Shown here: positions 13,742 through 22,262 of the stretch, piece by piece | How the letters are laid out: each line of letters starts with the position of its first letter | How positions within the stretch are numbered: position 1 is the first letter of the stretch | IMG/VR virus record: IMGVR_UViG_3300021960_010990 | Location: 1 to 51,057 of that record | Source: a virus | Direction: 5' to 3' (one strand) | DNA length: 51,057 bases | Notes under the pieces: generated by a model | Databases searched by the model: none | The model's input: the letters and a program-made list of their open reading frames with translations, nothing else | What the model was told of the DNA's origin: nothing | Program-made: the position numbers and the translations under genes

Positions 13742-14804
13742 CGTCAGTATCAACAGCAGTTTGTTCTGCTTGCTCCTTTGTAATCGAATTACTTACCTCA
13801 GACATGACAATTTCTAAGTTGTCCTTGCCCCAGTTTTTTCTGTAATCCAATATTTCCTTTCCGTCTGCTGTTATATATTTCAATCTGTTGCCTGACTGTG
13901 AAATAAGGCCTTTTTTCTCGAATAGATCTAATAGTCCTGAATATGGATCCATGCCTGTTTCATAAGGAATTTTTAACTGCACTCCTTCAAATGGTTTTGC
14001 AAAACGAGTCTTCATGACCTTGCAGGCTGAACGAATACCTCTCACGTCAGTGACTTTGTTGCCGTCTTCATCTTCTTTGAGTTTTAATTTTTTCATTGCT
14101 ACCACAATTGATGATGCATAAATGAATCCTTGCCCGCCTGATATCTTGTCATCTGGGTCAAACATGTCCTGTGATGCATATGTATGATTAGTTGCCACCA
14201 TGCCCACATTGTAGGAACCAAACATGTTCACACAGTTACGAACTAGTGCTGTGAGTGCCTTGGGTTTTCTACCCAGATCGCCCTTCATGTCACCTTTTTC
14301 AAACTGATCAACGTCCGTTGGGGTCAGCATCATGCCCAGTGAATCTAAAACAAATAATACTTTGGGTCTTTCCTGTGGATCTTTATCACCATAATCTGCC
14401 TTGTACTCTTTCATGAAGTTTGATATGGTCTTTGCCACATCATCGATCATGCTCATGCCTAATCTCAACAGTTTGTCTTCGGATGTGTCCACGCCTATCG
14501 CTTGTAGCCATGCTTCGTCCAGTGCATTTTCTGAATCAATCAGGATCACAAAAATATCATTCTTTTGTGCTTCTCTGATGATGTTACCGGAACAAATATA
14601 TGATTTGCCAGAACCAGATTCGCCGGCAAACACAGTTACTTTGCCCAAGGGAATGCCCTTGTTGAAATCACCTGATATCAAGTAGTTCAGTGCATAATTG
14701 CCTGTTGAAATCCAATCTGTTGGATCGTTGAATCCTATTCCAAGTCCATCGATCGATTTTGTGATAGACTTTCTAAATTTTGTTACATCAAACGGTTTGA
14801 CCAT
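13719..14804 (-). CDS. uvsX: UvsX RecA-like recombinase
   Basis: 361 aa (T4 about 390). The Walker A motif GESGSGKS is at 61-68. A FVILIDSENALD strand follows, then the Walker B region VLFVLDSLGMM and a MVATNHTYASQDMFDPDDKI loop, with SGGQGFIYASSIVVAM typical of phage RecA homologues. The C-terminus is acidic. It catalyses strand invasion for recombination-dependent replication and repair, working with UvsY and gp32, both encoded next to it. AAAGGA precedes the ATG, downstream of its own consensus promoter. Confidence 0.95.
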   Translation of the reverse strand: MVKPFDVTKFRKSITKSIDGLGIGFNDPTDWISTGNYALNYLISGDFNKGIPLGKVTVFAGESGSGKSYICSGNIIREAQKNDIFVILIDSENALDEAWLQAIGVDTSEDKLLRLGMSMIDDVAKTISNFMKEYKADYGDKDPQERPKVLFVLDSLGMMLTPTDVDQFEKGDMKGDLGRKPKALTALVRNCVNMFGSYNVGMVATNHTYASQDMFDPDDKISGGQGFIYASSIVVAMKKLKLKEDEDGNKVTDVRGIRSACKVMKTRFAKPFEGVQLKIPYETGMDPYSGLLDLFEKKGLISQSGNRLKYITADGKEILDYRKNWGKDNLEIVMSEVSNSITKEQAEQTAVDTDDGDTDVD

Positions 14805-14823
14805 GTGTTAATTCCTTTTGCTT

Positions 14824-14852
14824 ATTATATGTGATTATCATAAATGTGTCAA
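14824..14852 (-). promoter_or_regulatory. Consensus sigma70-type promoter of uvsX
   Basis: Reverse strand: TTGACA (14852-14847), 17-base spacer, TATAAT (14829-14824). The leader to the ATG at 14804 is short (about 12 bases) and holds AAAGGA. It begins one base from the hairpin at 14854-14871. Confidence 0.88.
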
Positions 14853-14853
14853 T

Positions 14854-14871
14854 GGGGGCATTTCTGCCCCC
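14854..14871. terminator. GC-rich hairpin after gp32, abutting the uvsX promoter
   Basis: Stem GGGGGCA (14854-14860) / TGCCCCC (14865-14871) with a four-base loop, seven bases after the gp32 stop. No U-run follows in the leftward direction. It probably stabilises or partly ends the gp32 mRNA. Arrangement mirrors 10917-10936. Confidence 0.55.
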
Positions 14872-14878
14872 TATGGTA

Positions 14879-15859
14879 TTATGACTTTTGTTGTCTTGCT
14901 CTGATCATCGCAAGGATGTCTTCTGCTTTGGAATTACCACCACCGGTTGGTGCTGGTGCAGTTTCTTGCTGTGGAGCAGGCTCGGGTGTCGCAGTCACAG
15001 TTGGTTGTGCAGTTTGAGTTTTCACTGCTTCTCCTTGTGGAAGTGCTGTGGTTCCACTGCCTGTGGCAGGTGCTTTTAATCCTGCTGGTCTAAAGTATTG
15101 TGAATACTTTTCTGCGTCATAGGGCTCACCATCCACTGATGCCCTGAACATCTCTTCCATGACCTTGATTTCAACTTCTGTTGGTTTCTTGGGTAGGAAG
15201 TCGGATAGATCATACAATCCGTGTGTGCCGATAGCACCATTCTGTTCTTCGGTCAGTGGAGACGTTTTTCTTGACCATTTGGATGTTGAGTAATCCGCAT
15301 AACCACCTTTTGTGGTCTTGTTGATTCTGAAGTCAACTCCTCTGGTGTAGTCAGTCGGTAGATCCTCCATCTCAGGATCCATCAGTGCAGATTTTATTAT
15401 ATTGAAAATCTGTGGACCAATGATGAAACGTCTGATTGGATTTTCTGGAGTAGCATCTTCCTGCAGTGGAGATGATACCACGAAACCTTGGAATATGTAC
15501 GAACGCTTCTTCCAATACTTTCTGCCCAAGTCTTCCAATGATTTGTCTTTGAACCATTGTCTCACTTCTGCGAGAATTGGACATGCATCACCATACATTT
15601 CCATACAAGGCACTTGTACCTGTACGGGACCTGATGAAGCATCACCCTTCACAGAGTTGAATGGTAATTTGATCATTGCTCGCTCTGTCCAAAAGAATGT
15701 GTTGTTCTTATCACCGTCTGGTAAAAAACGAATCACTGCTTCTGAATTTTCTGGGATGTTCCAGTGTGGATATATTGCGTTGTCTCCAATTTGCCCTTCA
15801 CCTGATGGTTTAGAGTTTTGAGCTTGGAGTTTTGCTCTTATTTCTGCCAGTGTTGCCAT
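14879..15859 (-). CDS. 32: gp32-like single-stranded DNA-binding protein
   Basis: 326 aa (T4 gp32: 301). The N-terminal basic region ATLAEIRAKLQAQ, the core block with WKKRSYIFQGFVV and RRFIIGPQIFNII, and a linker plus C-terminal tail follow the gp32 plan. In T4 the core holds zinc through one His and three Cys. Here only C-x6-M/G-x-C (VPCMEMYGDACPIL) remains: the third cysteine is leucine and no histidine lies at the expected place, so zinc binding is probably lost. The C-terminal tail is unusually rich in A, P, T and Q. GGAGG precedes the start. Confidence 0.9.
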   Translation of the reverse strand: MATLAEIRAKLQAQNSKPSGEGQIGDNAIYPHWNIPENSEAVIRFLPDGDKNNTFFWTERAMIKLPFNSVKGDASSGPVQVQVPCMEMYGDACPILAEVRQWFKDKSLEDLGRKYWKKRSYIFQGFVVSSPLQEDATPENPIRRFIIGPQIFNIIKSALMDPEMEDLPTDYTRGVDFRINKTTKGGYADYSTSKWSRKTSPLTEEQNGAIGTHGLYDLSDFLPKKPTEVEIKVMEEMFRASVDGEPYDAEKYSQYFRPAGLKAPATGSGTTALPQGEAVKTQTAQPTVTATPEPAPQQETAPAPTGGGNSKAEDILAMIRARQQKS

Positions 15860-15910
15860 AATGTTAGCCTCCTTTGTTGTTGCCTATAGTTGTGTATCAC
15901 TGTAATGCAT

Positions 15911-15940
15911 ATTATATACGCATCACCATTCTTTTGTCAA
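15911..15940 (-). promoter_or_regulatory. Consensus sigma70-type promoter of gp32
   Basis: Reverse strand: TTGACA (15940-15935), 18-base spacer, TATAAT (15916-15911). The 5' leader is about 45 bases and ends in a strong AAGGAGG site before the ATG at 15859. This is the only sigma70-type promoter here with a long leader, consistent with translational control of gp32. Confidence 0.88.
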
Positions 15941-15943
15941 GAA

Positions 15944-18007
15944 TTATTTTAAGCCTGATAATCTTAGGATATCGTTGATGGATTCTTGGTATGGATCCTT
16001 GGCTTCTGCGCCACATTTCACACACTTGTTACCATAATGGAATCCACTGTCTTCACCTTGGGATAATGTATCTGTCAGTGCGGCAGACCCTGTTTCACCG
16101 TCTGCTACCAGATCTTCATTGTCTGCTTCCCATTCGTCAATGTATTCTTGTGCGTCTTTACGACTCATTGAAAATTCATTTTCTGTGCCACATTTTTTAC
16201 AGTTCCAGGTGTATCCATAGATTTCGCCTGTGCCTGGGTAAACGGCATCTACATCATCTTCTTTGATGCCTTTGGGTCCATCATAGTATCTTAACACGTC
16301 AGCAATTTCTTCTACTTCGTCCCCATGTGGAATGTAGCCAAAGATTTTTTCAAGATCTTTAAGGAAAGCATTTGTGATAGGAAATTCATCTGGGTTATCA
16401 TGCACCTGTTCCATACTTAAATCACCTAACGCATCATCTCCATATTTGTCAGCATATTTTTTTACTTCACCTGCTTCGATTGAGTCAGTTGGCACCCCAG
16501 TATTCAAATGATTCTCTAAGAAACCTGCTGGCAGTGGGTCGCCATTGTCGGCTTCGTATTTTTTATACTTGTTGGCCCAGGCTTTGATTTGTGCTTCTTT
16601 GTCTGCACCCAGTTCTTCTTTGAAATGACTTTCTCCCTCAGAAGGATTAGATTTGGCAAACTTCTTGAGTGCCTTGACAGCATCACCAAATGTGCATTTG
16701 TCGTCAACTCCGCACATAGGCCATACAGTTTTGGAGCCATATACCAAATCAGCATCATCAAAGTAGACATAAGCACTTTCAGGAAATCCTGCCGCTTTTC
16801 TAAGTGCTTGAGTTATATGTGGTTGATAATAATTTCTCATGAGCGATGGCATTGGGGTATCCTTAACATCACTTATTCTAAAATTCCAACCGTTGTCAAT
16901 TTCTTTGGGTGATTTTTTGCTGACTGGGAGTTCATCATACATATCTGACAGTTCATCTTGAAGTGCTGTGTCTATGCCATATTTCATTTCGCCTTTGACT
17001 TGCCTTATCATAGAAAAAAGATCTCTCAAACGTTCTTGATACATCTTTTTGTCATCTAAATCCTTGGCATTAGTCCACATTGATTTGTAACCTTCATATT
17101 CTTTCTCCAGTTTAGCTAAAACCTGTTTGTCTGCGTTATCTAATTGGTATGCTTCTTTGACGCCTTTGATTTTTGCTGTGGCGGCCTTGAATTGTTGGTA
17201 GAGTGTTTTGATCTGTGGTGCAATGTTCTTGTCCACTCGAAGTTCACTACCTTGTCCACCAAATCCACCTGCTGAGTTAATAGCATCTGTGACCAAGTCC
17301 CAAAACTTGCTGTAATGATCAGGCATGTCTGCTTGTTCTAAATATTGCACAAGGTCTCCATATGAGAACATGTCATCTTCTGACAGAGCTTCACCAGCCA
17401 TTATGGTTTGATAAATGTCTTTCATGTTCCACAGTGCGGCATTTGCCAATGCTGTTTGATCTTCACCTTCATTGTGATCATAGGGGTTGTCATCAATGCC
17501 TGTGGCTCTTCTGGTCTTGCCTTTTTTGCCCACTTGCACAACACCTGTGCTCATGTCATCTTCTGTGGTAGATTCTTCCAATTTGAAAGCACCTTTGTCA
17601 ATCAACTGTGCCACTGCATCGTCTTCAATGTCAAAGTGCATGTATTCTTCATCCTGCATGCCCTGTTCTGAAAAGTCAATGTCTTTGTTTGCAATGCCCA
17701 GATAATCAGCAATCTGCACACGAGTCACATCATCTGTATACATCTTCCATGTGCCTGCATTGTGGTAAACTAACAGTCCACCGTTGCCATAACTGTAAGG
17801 ATCTTCATCATCTTGTTCGTCATAGATGGCTATCTTCATCTTGGTGACATTAAATTTTTTGGGCAGTTCGCCTGCATCTGCCCACAGTGTCTTGTCCTGT
17901 GTGGGCATCACTTCAAGTGCGCCAGGTGTGTGAGTGTAGTGGCCGTCTGGAAATCGTTTGGGTGCTTCTGTGACTTCTAATTGGCCGAAAAATTCAAATA
18001 ATTTCAT
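15944..18007 (-). CDS. Large uncharacterised protein with C-terminal zinc ribbons (687 aa)
   Basis: It begins MKLFEFFGQLEVTEAPKRFP, similar in style to head-targeting leaders of T4-like internal proteins. The body is acidic and largely helical (ALWNMKDIYQTIMAGEALSE; EKEYEGYKSMWTNAKDLDDK). Near the C-terminus are two CxxC pairs, WNCKKCGTEN and NKCVKCGAEA, which could form one zinc ribbon. It ends YQESINDILRLSGLK. Two bases separate it from the upstream gene and it probably shares that gene's late promoter. A virion or capsid-internal protein is my best guess. Not recognised by name. Confidence 0.6.
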   Translation of the reverse strand: MKLFEFFGQLEVTEAPKRFPDGHYTHTPGALEVMPTQDKTLWADAGELPKKFNVTKMKIAIYDEQDDEDPYSYGNGGLLVYHNAGTWKMYTDDVTRVQIADYLGIANKDIDFSEQGMQDEEYMHFDIEDDAVAQLIDKGAFKLEESTTEDDMSTGVVQVGKKGKTRRATGIDDNPYDHNEGEDQTALANAALWNMKDIYQTIMAGEALSEDDMFSYGDLVQYLEQADMPDHYSKFWDLVTDAINSAGGFGGQGSELRVDKNIAPQIKTLYQQFKAATAKIKGVKEAYQLDNADKQVLAKLEKEYEGYKSMWTNAKDLDDKKMYQERLRDLFSMIRQVKGEMKYGIDTALQDELSDMYDELPVSKKSPKEIDNGWNFRISDVKDTPMPSLMRNYYQPHITQALRKAAGFPESAYVYFDDADLVYGSKTVWPMCGVDDKCTFGDAVKALKKFAKSNPSEGESHFKEELGADKEAQIKAWANKYKKYEADNGDPLPAGFLENHLNTGVPTDSIEAGEVKKYADKYGDDALGDLSMEQVHDNPDEFPITNAFLKDLEKIFGYIPHGDEVEEIADVLRYYDGPKGIKEDDVDAVYPGTGEIYGYTWNCKKCGTENEFSMSRKDAQEYIDEWEADNEDLVADGETGSAALTDTLSQGEDSGFHYGNKCVKCGAEAKDPYQESINDILRLSGLK

Positions 18008-18009
18008 CT

Positions 18010-19569
18010 TTATTTTTCTCCTCCGAACGCATCTTGATAATCTGAACGTTCAATCTGTTCGTCTTCTAATAAAAAGTCTAAAGCCGTTGTGTGGGCATTG
18101 ATCCATGCCTCAAACTGCTCTGATTCATCTTTGTATTTTCTTTTGTATGCCTTGGCCAATTTGCCTTTGGCAATGTCTTGGCCTTTTATGTTTTTGAATG
18201 CTTTGATGTCTTCCGGAGATTTTCTAACTTCACTCTTGTGTGTGTCATCTATTTTAATTCTTTTCATGTCCTGCAAATACTTGTTTGCTAATTTGATCGC
18301 AGTGCCTTTGAGTTGTTTCAATTCAGGATTTGGTTTGTTGAAAAGTTCTCCTGCGTTTGAAATTTCTTGATCCATGTCTGAAGCAAAGTTGACAATCGCA
18401 TCATCTTCCGGGTTGGCAGAAAGAAATCTTGTTGCTATGTCACGCATGATGGCTGACAATTTTTGATCAGTGTCTTTCATCTGTGCTCTTTGATTGTTGA
18501 TGAATTCGTCGTATGAATCATCCTTCTTGAGGATCAATTTAGAATCTGGATTGTTGACCCATGCATCGACATACGATTTGTATCTTGTGGATGCCTGTGG
18601 CAGTTTCATCACATCTGGTTCGTCCATCTGTGCTGTGGCGTCATCTGGCTTCAATTCGGAAATTGGTAAATGCTTGAACGCATCCATGATGGAATCGTCA
18701 AATGTTTCTTTGGTGAATTTTTGTTTCAGTTCGTTGATTTGTTCTTCGGACAAGTCTGTCACTGCAGAATTAAGGTCTTCCAGCGTTGACTCGTATGTGT
18801 GAGATTTTGAAAGCTGTGCAAGAATTCTTTTGTTTTCGCCAATTTTATTTTTGGCCGCTTCTATGTAAGGAGCAGTGGTCTCATCCAACAGTCCTTGCCT
18901 GATGGTGTATTGGCTTAAATTTCTTAATGCTTTGATCTCGTCAACTTTTGCGACTATGGACTCGCCCACTTCGTCGTATGGGTTTCCGCCCTTGGCCACG
19001 TGCATCATCATTGCTCTGGCGCCTTGCAAATAGTTGTATGGGAAACGGAATCTCTCACCCTGTGCATTTTCTATGAATATGCATTCGATGTTTCTCGATC
19101 TCGCTCCCGGTATGGTCTCATCCACCTGCTTGGTGTGGCGGATAATCATCTTGGTTTTGTCTAATTTGTCGTATGATGTCTTGGGTGTTCCGTGCATTTT
19201 GCTTTCCTGTACTGTATTTACTTGAGAAAGGAACTCAAAGTCCCCTTGTTCTAAGTCGACTTTCTCTATGTCTTGGGGTTTAAATCCTATGTTGTGTTTG
19301 ATTGCAAATTCACGCATGAAACGAGCAAAGTCATACCATTCCTGCTGTTGTGCTTGTTCTATAGAGTCTGTGAGTGATTTGTTGTAGATTAGGCGTAAAT
19401 TTTCTTCATCTATGCTGATCGAAACAGCATTGTCGTTCCAATCAAACTTGAAAAATCTTGCTGATTGTGGGTCTGTCGTGGTTTGAGCCTTGTTATCGCC
19501 CAGTGTCAGGTTAGAAAATCTGCTTTTTAGTTCGTCGAAAAGGTCCTGTGCAACTACATTAAGATCCAT
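18010..19569 (-). CDS. Uncharacterised late protein next to terminase (519 aa)
   Basis: Begins MDLNVVAQDLFDELKSRFSN. I recall similar proteins with conserved blocks around SKMHGTPKTSYDKL, ARSRNIECIFIENAQGERFR and FPYNYLQGARAMMMHVAKGG in T4-like marine phages, annotated as hypothetical or structural. The N-terminal half is mixed alpha/beta, the C-terminal half charged and helical. TAAATA lies five bases before the start codon, so it is a late gene and its mRNA should be leaderless. A virion role is inferred from context. Confidence 0.65.
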   Translation of the reverse strand: MDLNVVAQDLFDELKSRFSNLTLGDNKAQTTTDPQSARFFKFDWNDNAVSISIDEENLRLIYNKSLTDSIEQAQQQEWYDFARFMREFAIKHNIGFKPQDIEKVDLEQGDFEFLSQVNTVQESKMHGTPKTSYDKLDKTKMIIRHTKQVDETIPGARSRNIECIFIENAQGERFRFPYNYLQGARAMMMHVAKGGNPYDEVGESIVAKVDEIKALRNLSQYTIRQGLLDETTAPYIEAAKNKIGENKRILAQLSKSHTYESTLEDLNSAVTDLSEEQINELKQKFTKETFDDSIMDAFKHLPISELKPDDATAQMDEPDVMKLPQASTRYKSYVDAWVNNPDSKLILKKDDSYDEFINNQRAQMKDTDQKLSAIMRDIATRFLSANPEDDAIVNFASDMDQEISNAGELFNKPNPELKQLKGTAIKLANKYLQDMKRIKIDDTHKSEVRKSPEDIKAFKNIKGQDIAKGKLAKAYKRKYKDESEQFEAWINAHTTALDFLLEDEQIERSDYQDAFGGEK

Positions 19570-19574
19570 AACAC

Positions 19575-19580
19575 TATTTA
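19575..19580 (-). promoter_or_regulatory. T4-type late promoter core (519-aa gene)
   Basis: TAAATA on the reverse strand, then five bases (GTGTT), then ATG at 19569. With the T4 geometry (element centred about ten bases before +1), transcription starts on the A of ATG. Confidence 0.7.
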
Positions 19581-19581
19581 C

Positions 19582-21168
19582 CTACAAACCGCTTATCAAT
19601 ATAGGCATTGGCATTGTGATTTCCTCCGCTGAATCACGCAATCTTTCGAACAATTTTTGATCCCAACTGCTTATAGTTGTGGCCATACGCACTGCTAACA
19701 GCGTAGACATCACTAAATCGTCGTGCTCTCCTGGTTTGGCTGAGAAAGAATTGCCACTGGCCACGAAATTCTTGAGTTCGCTGACGAGATTCTTAGACTT
19801 TATGGTCATGGAATCGTTTTCCACCATCTGTTTGAGTTTGGCACATGCACTGACCTTGCTGATGTGCGTGGTGTTGTAGCCTTTACGGAACCTTCTCACG
19901 TGTCCTTTTTTGATGGTCTCTGACAGGAACTGTCCGGGTATGTTTTCTTCACCCATGTCTGATATGGCCACCAATCCCGCTTCACCTATAGAATTGTTTT
20001 CTATAGAATAATAGATTTCCGGTTGTACTATTCCTTTGCTTCTAAGATCATCTGCTATGTGTTCTATTATTTGACGCAGTATCCTTACCTGTCCTTGGAT
20101 GGGAGTGGCGTTGTGTTGCCATTCTGCTATCTGTTTCATCTCGGGCAACTGAAACACTTCTATGGCGGCATTGTCGCCACCAGTCCCCATTGCAGGATCC
20201 AATGACACGATGTATGCTTTGCCCTTTGCCACCTTGTCATACCATCTCACGTGTCCATGTCTCTCCAAAGGCTCTATGCCTTCCAGTTCTGCGAGTTTGA
20301 TCGGCTTTATGAGTGTTTCATCGTATATCAAAAATTCACAATCGTGTTCTCGTCTAAATCTTTCTTCGCCTATCCTTGCTCGCTCTTCCTTGGCCCATTG
20401 TTCTGTACGTTCAGGGTGCTCACGCCAAGAAGCCTTGAACGCCGCGAATCCGTTTTTGCCCACAGGTTGCTCGTTGCCATATTCATCCAATCTCTTGTTG
20501 GCTTCCTTCCATATCAGTGCGAATTGATCTTCGTCTGAGTTGGGGGTGGATGTGATGATACACTTACCACCAGTCGACAGTGTGGGTGCCAATGAAGTCC
20601 AAAACTCCCTGGCTTTGGTTGGTGGATTAACGAATGCGAACTCGTCACAGTATATCACAGACAGTGACATACCTCTACCTGTATTTTCTGTTGTGGTGGT
20701 CGCTTTGATCCTTGATCCGTTGTCAAACTCTAAGGTGTTCCTATTGTATGAATAAGCACCTGCTCGCAAAAAGTCTGGCAGTGCTTCATAGGTGTATCTA
20801 ACTCTGTTCATGATGTCTTGGGCACCTGTGAACTTGTGAGCGGCGATCAGTATCTGTGAGTCAGGCACGAACATGGCGTACCACACAAGATATGCGGCCG
20901 CACAGGTTGTCTTGCCTGTTTGTCTGGGCAACATGGCGATGGCGAATCTGTTGTCATGATATGTCTTTATGAGACCTTCTTGATATTCGAACATGTCAAA
21001 TTTCATCGACCCTTTGGTGGGGTGTTGTATCATGCAATAATTTTTACAGAAGTAGAGGGGACCATTCTTTGGATCCATGCACTTGTTGAGTTCAAGGATT
21101 TCTTTCTCAGTAAATTTTACACGCTGGTGTGCTTTTTTGGTGAGATTGCCTTGTAAACTTTGCGCCAT
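19582..21168 (-). CDS. 17: Terminase large subunit (gp17-like)
   Basis: 528 aa (T4 gp17: 610). The ATPase domain has Walker A PRQTGKTT at 81-88, Walker B VIYCDE (D175, E176) and a coupling motif ITSTPNS at about 206. The RNase H-like nuclease domain has D324 (VSLDPAMGTGGD), E390 (YSIENNS) and D483/D484 (EHDDLVMSTLL). It drives ATP-dependent packaging of DNA into the prohead and cuts concatemers. TAAATA lies five bases before the ATG. The small subunit is encoded two genes upstream. Confidence 0.97.
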   Translation of the reverse strand: MAQSLQGNLTKKAHQRVKFTEKEILELNKCMDPKNGPLYFCKNYCMIQHPTKGSMKFDMFEYQEGLIKTYHDNRFAIAMLPRQTGKTTCAAAYLVWYAMFVPDSQILIAAHKFTGAQDIMNRVRYTYEALPDFLRAGAYSYNRNTLEFDNGSRIKATTTTENTGRGMSLSVIYCDEFAFVNPPTKAREFWTSLAPTLSTGGKCIITSTPNSDEDQFALIWKEANKRLDEYGNEQPVGKNGFAAFKASWREHPERTEQWAKEERARIGEERFRREHDCEFLIYDETLIKPIKLAELEGIEPLERHGHVRWYDKVAKGKAYIVSLDPAMGTGGDNAAIEVFQLPEMKQIAEWQHNATPIQGQVRILRQIIEHIADDLRSKGIVQPEIYYSIENNSIGEAGLVAISDMGEENIPGQFLSETIKKGHVRRFRKGYNTTHISKVSACAKLKQMVENDSMTIKSKNLVSELKNFVASGNSFSAKPGEHDDLVMSTLLAVRMATTISSWDQKLFERLRDSAEEITMPMPILISGL

Positions 21169-21173
21169 ACTAA

Positions 21174-21179
21174 TATTTA
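21174..21179 (-). promoter_or_regulatory. T4-type late promoter core (gp17)
   Basis: TAAATA, spacer TTAGT (five bases), ATG at 21168. The predicted mRNA is leaderless. Confidence 0.7.
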
Positions 21180-21192
21180 CTTGATAAAACTA

Positions 21193-21756
21193 TTAGGACT
21201 TTTTGTTTGAAGCAACAGGAGAAGCAGTTTCTTCTTTGCCCATTTCAACGATTTTACCGTCACCTTGGACATCTTCTCTGCCTGAGTCTTTTCTACTTTT
21301 TACCAATTCTTTGAACAGACTCATGTTGTATTCATCACCATACAGAGGTTTACCGATCGCTGTGTCATCTTTGTACTCTGGATCTGTTGACAGTTTGGTC
21401 ACATATTCTCCATCATCCGATGACTCAGTTTCTGTAGGGTCTGCAGGATGTTTCACTCTGATATGATCTTGCGGAATGCCAAATGTATCTGATATCAATT
21501 GTTCCAGCATCTGATGTGAAATAGGGTAAGCCGCTTCGATGTCGAATATGCTGACTTCCTGATTTTTCAAACGCGGAAACTCGTGTGGGTGTTCTTGCAC
21601 TGGTGTTGTAGTTAACTTTTTGAAACTAACAGTTTCATACTTTTTCATCATTTCCTTGAGTTTGTTCTCAAACTTTTCTGGTAATTCGCCAGCAATTTTG
21701 ACTCTGGCCATGTACGTTTTAGTTGATTCTGCAAGGAATTCTTTGAATGTTTTCAT
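21193..21756 (-). CDS. Late protein with a capsid-targeting-like N-terminus (187 aa)
   Basis: The N-terminus MKTFKEFLAESTK closely resembles the capsid-targeting sequence of T4 internal proteins (MKTYQEFIAEA). The remainder, YMARVKIAGELPEKFENKL then IFDIEAAYPISHQMLEQLIS, forms a small alpha/beta domain, followed by an acidic low-complexity part and a tail. It resembles small proteins I recall beside terminase genes in T4-like marine phages. A head-internal or head-assembly role is inferred. TAAATA lies eight bases before the start. Cleavage by a gp21-type protease after the leader is possible. Confidence 0.65.
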   Translation of the reverse strand: MKTFKEFLAESTKTYMARVKIAGELPEKFENKLKEMMKKYETVSFKKLTTTPVQEHPHEFPRLKNQEVSIFDIEAAYPISHQMLEQLISDTFGIPQDHIRVKHPADPTETESSDDGEYVTKLSTDPEYKDDTAIGKPLYGDEYNMSLFKELVKSRKDSGREDVQGDGKIVEMGKEETASPVASNKKS

Positions 21757-21763
21757 TGTAACT

Positions 21764-22258
21764 TTATTTATCGTCTTTGTTAGCTGCGAGTATCTGTTTT
21801 ATAAGCTCGTTGCGATCCGCTATTACACTGCCTGTGCCAGTAACCACTTCTTCGTCCGGTTTTCCTTGATCTAACTTCATTTTTTTGAGTTGCAGTTCGA
21901 TCATTTTGAGTTTTTTGTCCACTTTGATGTTTTTGGCATTGATGGCATTGCTCATCATTGAAGATGCAACTTCCATTATTCTGCCCGCTAAACGTGGCTC
22001 TATGTTCATGCCCAGATCCATTAGATCCTTGTATGACTGATATGATTCTTCCGCGTACTTGTCTATCTCTGAATCTTCTGCCAAACCGTCTACTTGTGGT
22101 AGGGCGGCATCTATCTTGTCAAGACTTAACTTTTCCTTGATGAGAGCATTTGCTTCGCTGTCATTTTTTTGTTCCTGTTCCTGTTCCAACTTTTCCCTGA
22201 AACTCTCAGTATCATCAGTTGTTTCAAGATCAAATATTTCTTCTAACTTCTTTGTCAT
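21764..22258 (-). CDS. 16: Terminase small subunit (gp16-like)
   Basis: 164 aa, the same length as T4 gp16. An acidic N-terminal third is followed by the core SYQSYKDLMDLGMNIEPRLA and GRIMEVASSMMSNAINAKNI, the central oligomerisation helices of gp16-type proteins, then a basic helix (VDKKLKMIELQLKKMKLDQG). It recognises the packaging substrate and stimulates gp17. Upstream sequence AAGTAATAGT before the ATG is only a weak match to the late promoter, so it may be read from further upstream. Confidence 0.85.
   Translation of the reverse strand: MTKKLEEIFDLETTDDTESFREKLEQEQEQKNDSEANALIKEKLSLDKIDAALPQVDGLAEDSEIDKYAEESYQSYKDLMDLGMNIEPRLAGRIMEVASSMMSNAINAKNIKVDKKLKMIELQLKKMKLDQGKPDEEVVTGTGSVIADRNELIKQILAANKDDK
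21765..21770 (-). promoter_or_regulatory. T4-type late promoter core (187-aa gene)
   Basis: TAAATA, spacer of eight bases (AAGTTACA), ATG at 21756. It lies inside the last codons of the gp16-like gene. The expected leader is about three bases. Confidence 0.6.
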
Positions 22259-22262
22259 ACTA

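Noticed and set aside
10917-14871. The two G5/C5 hairpins as ordinary intrinsic terminators
   Set aside because: No U-run follows either hairpin in the direction of the upstream gene. They are kept as 3'-end structures only.
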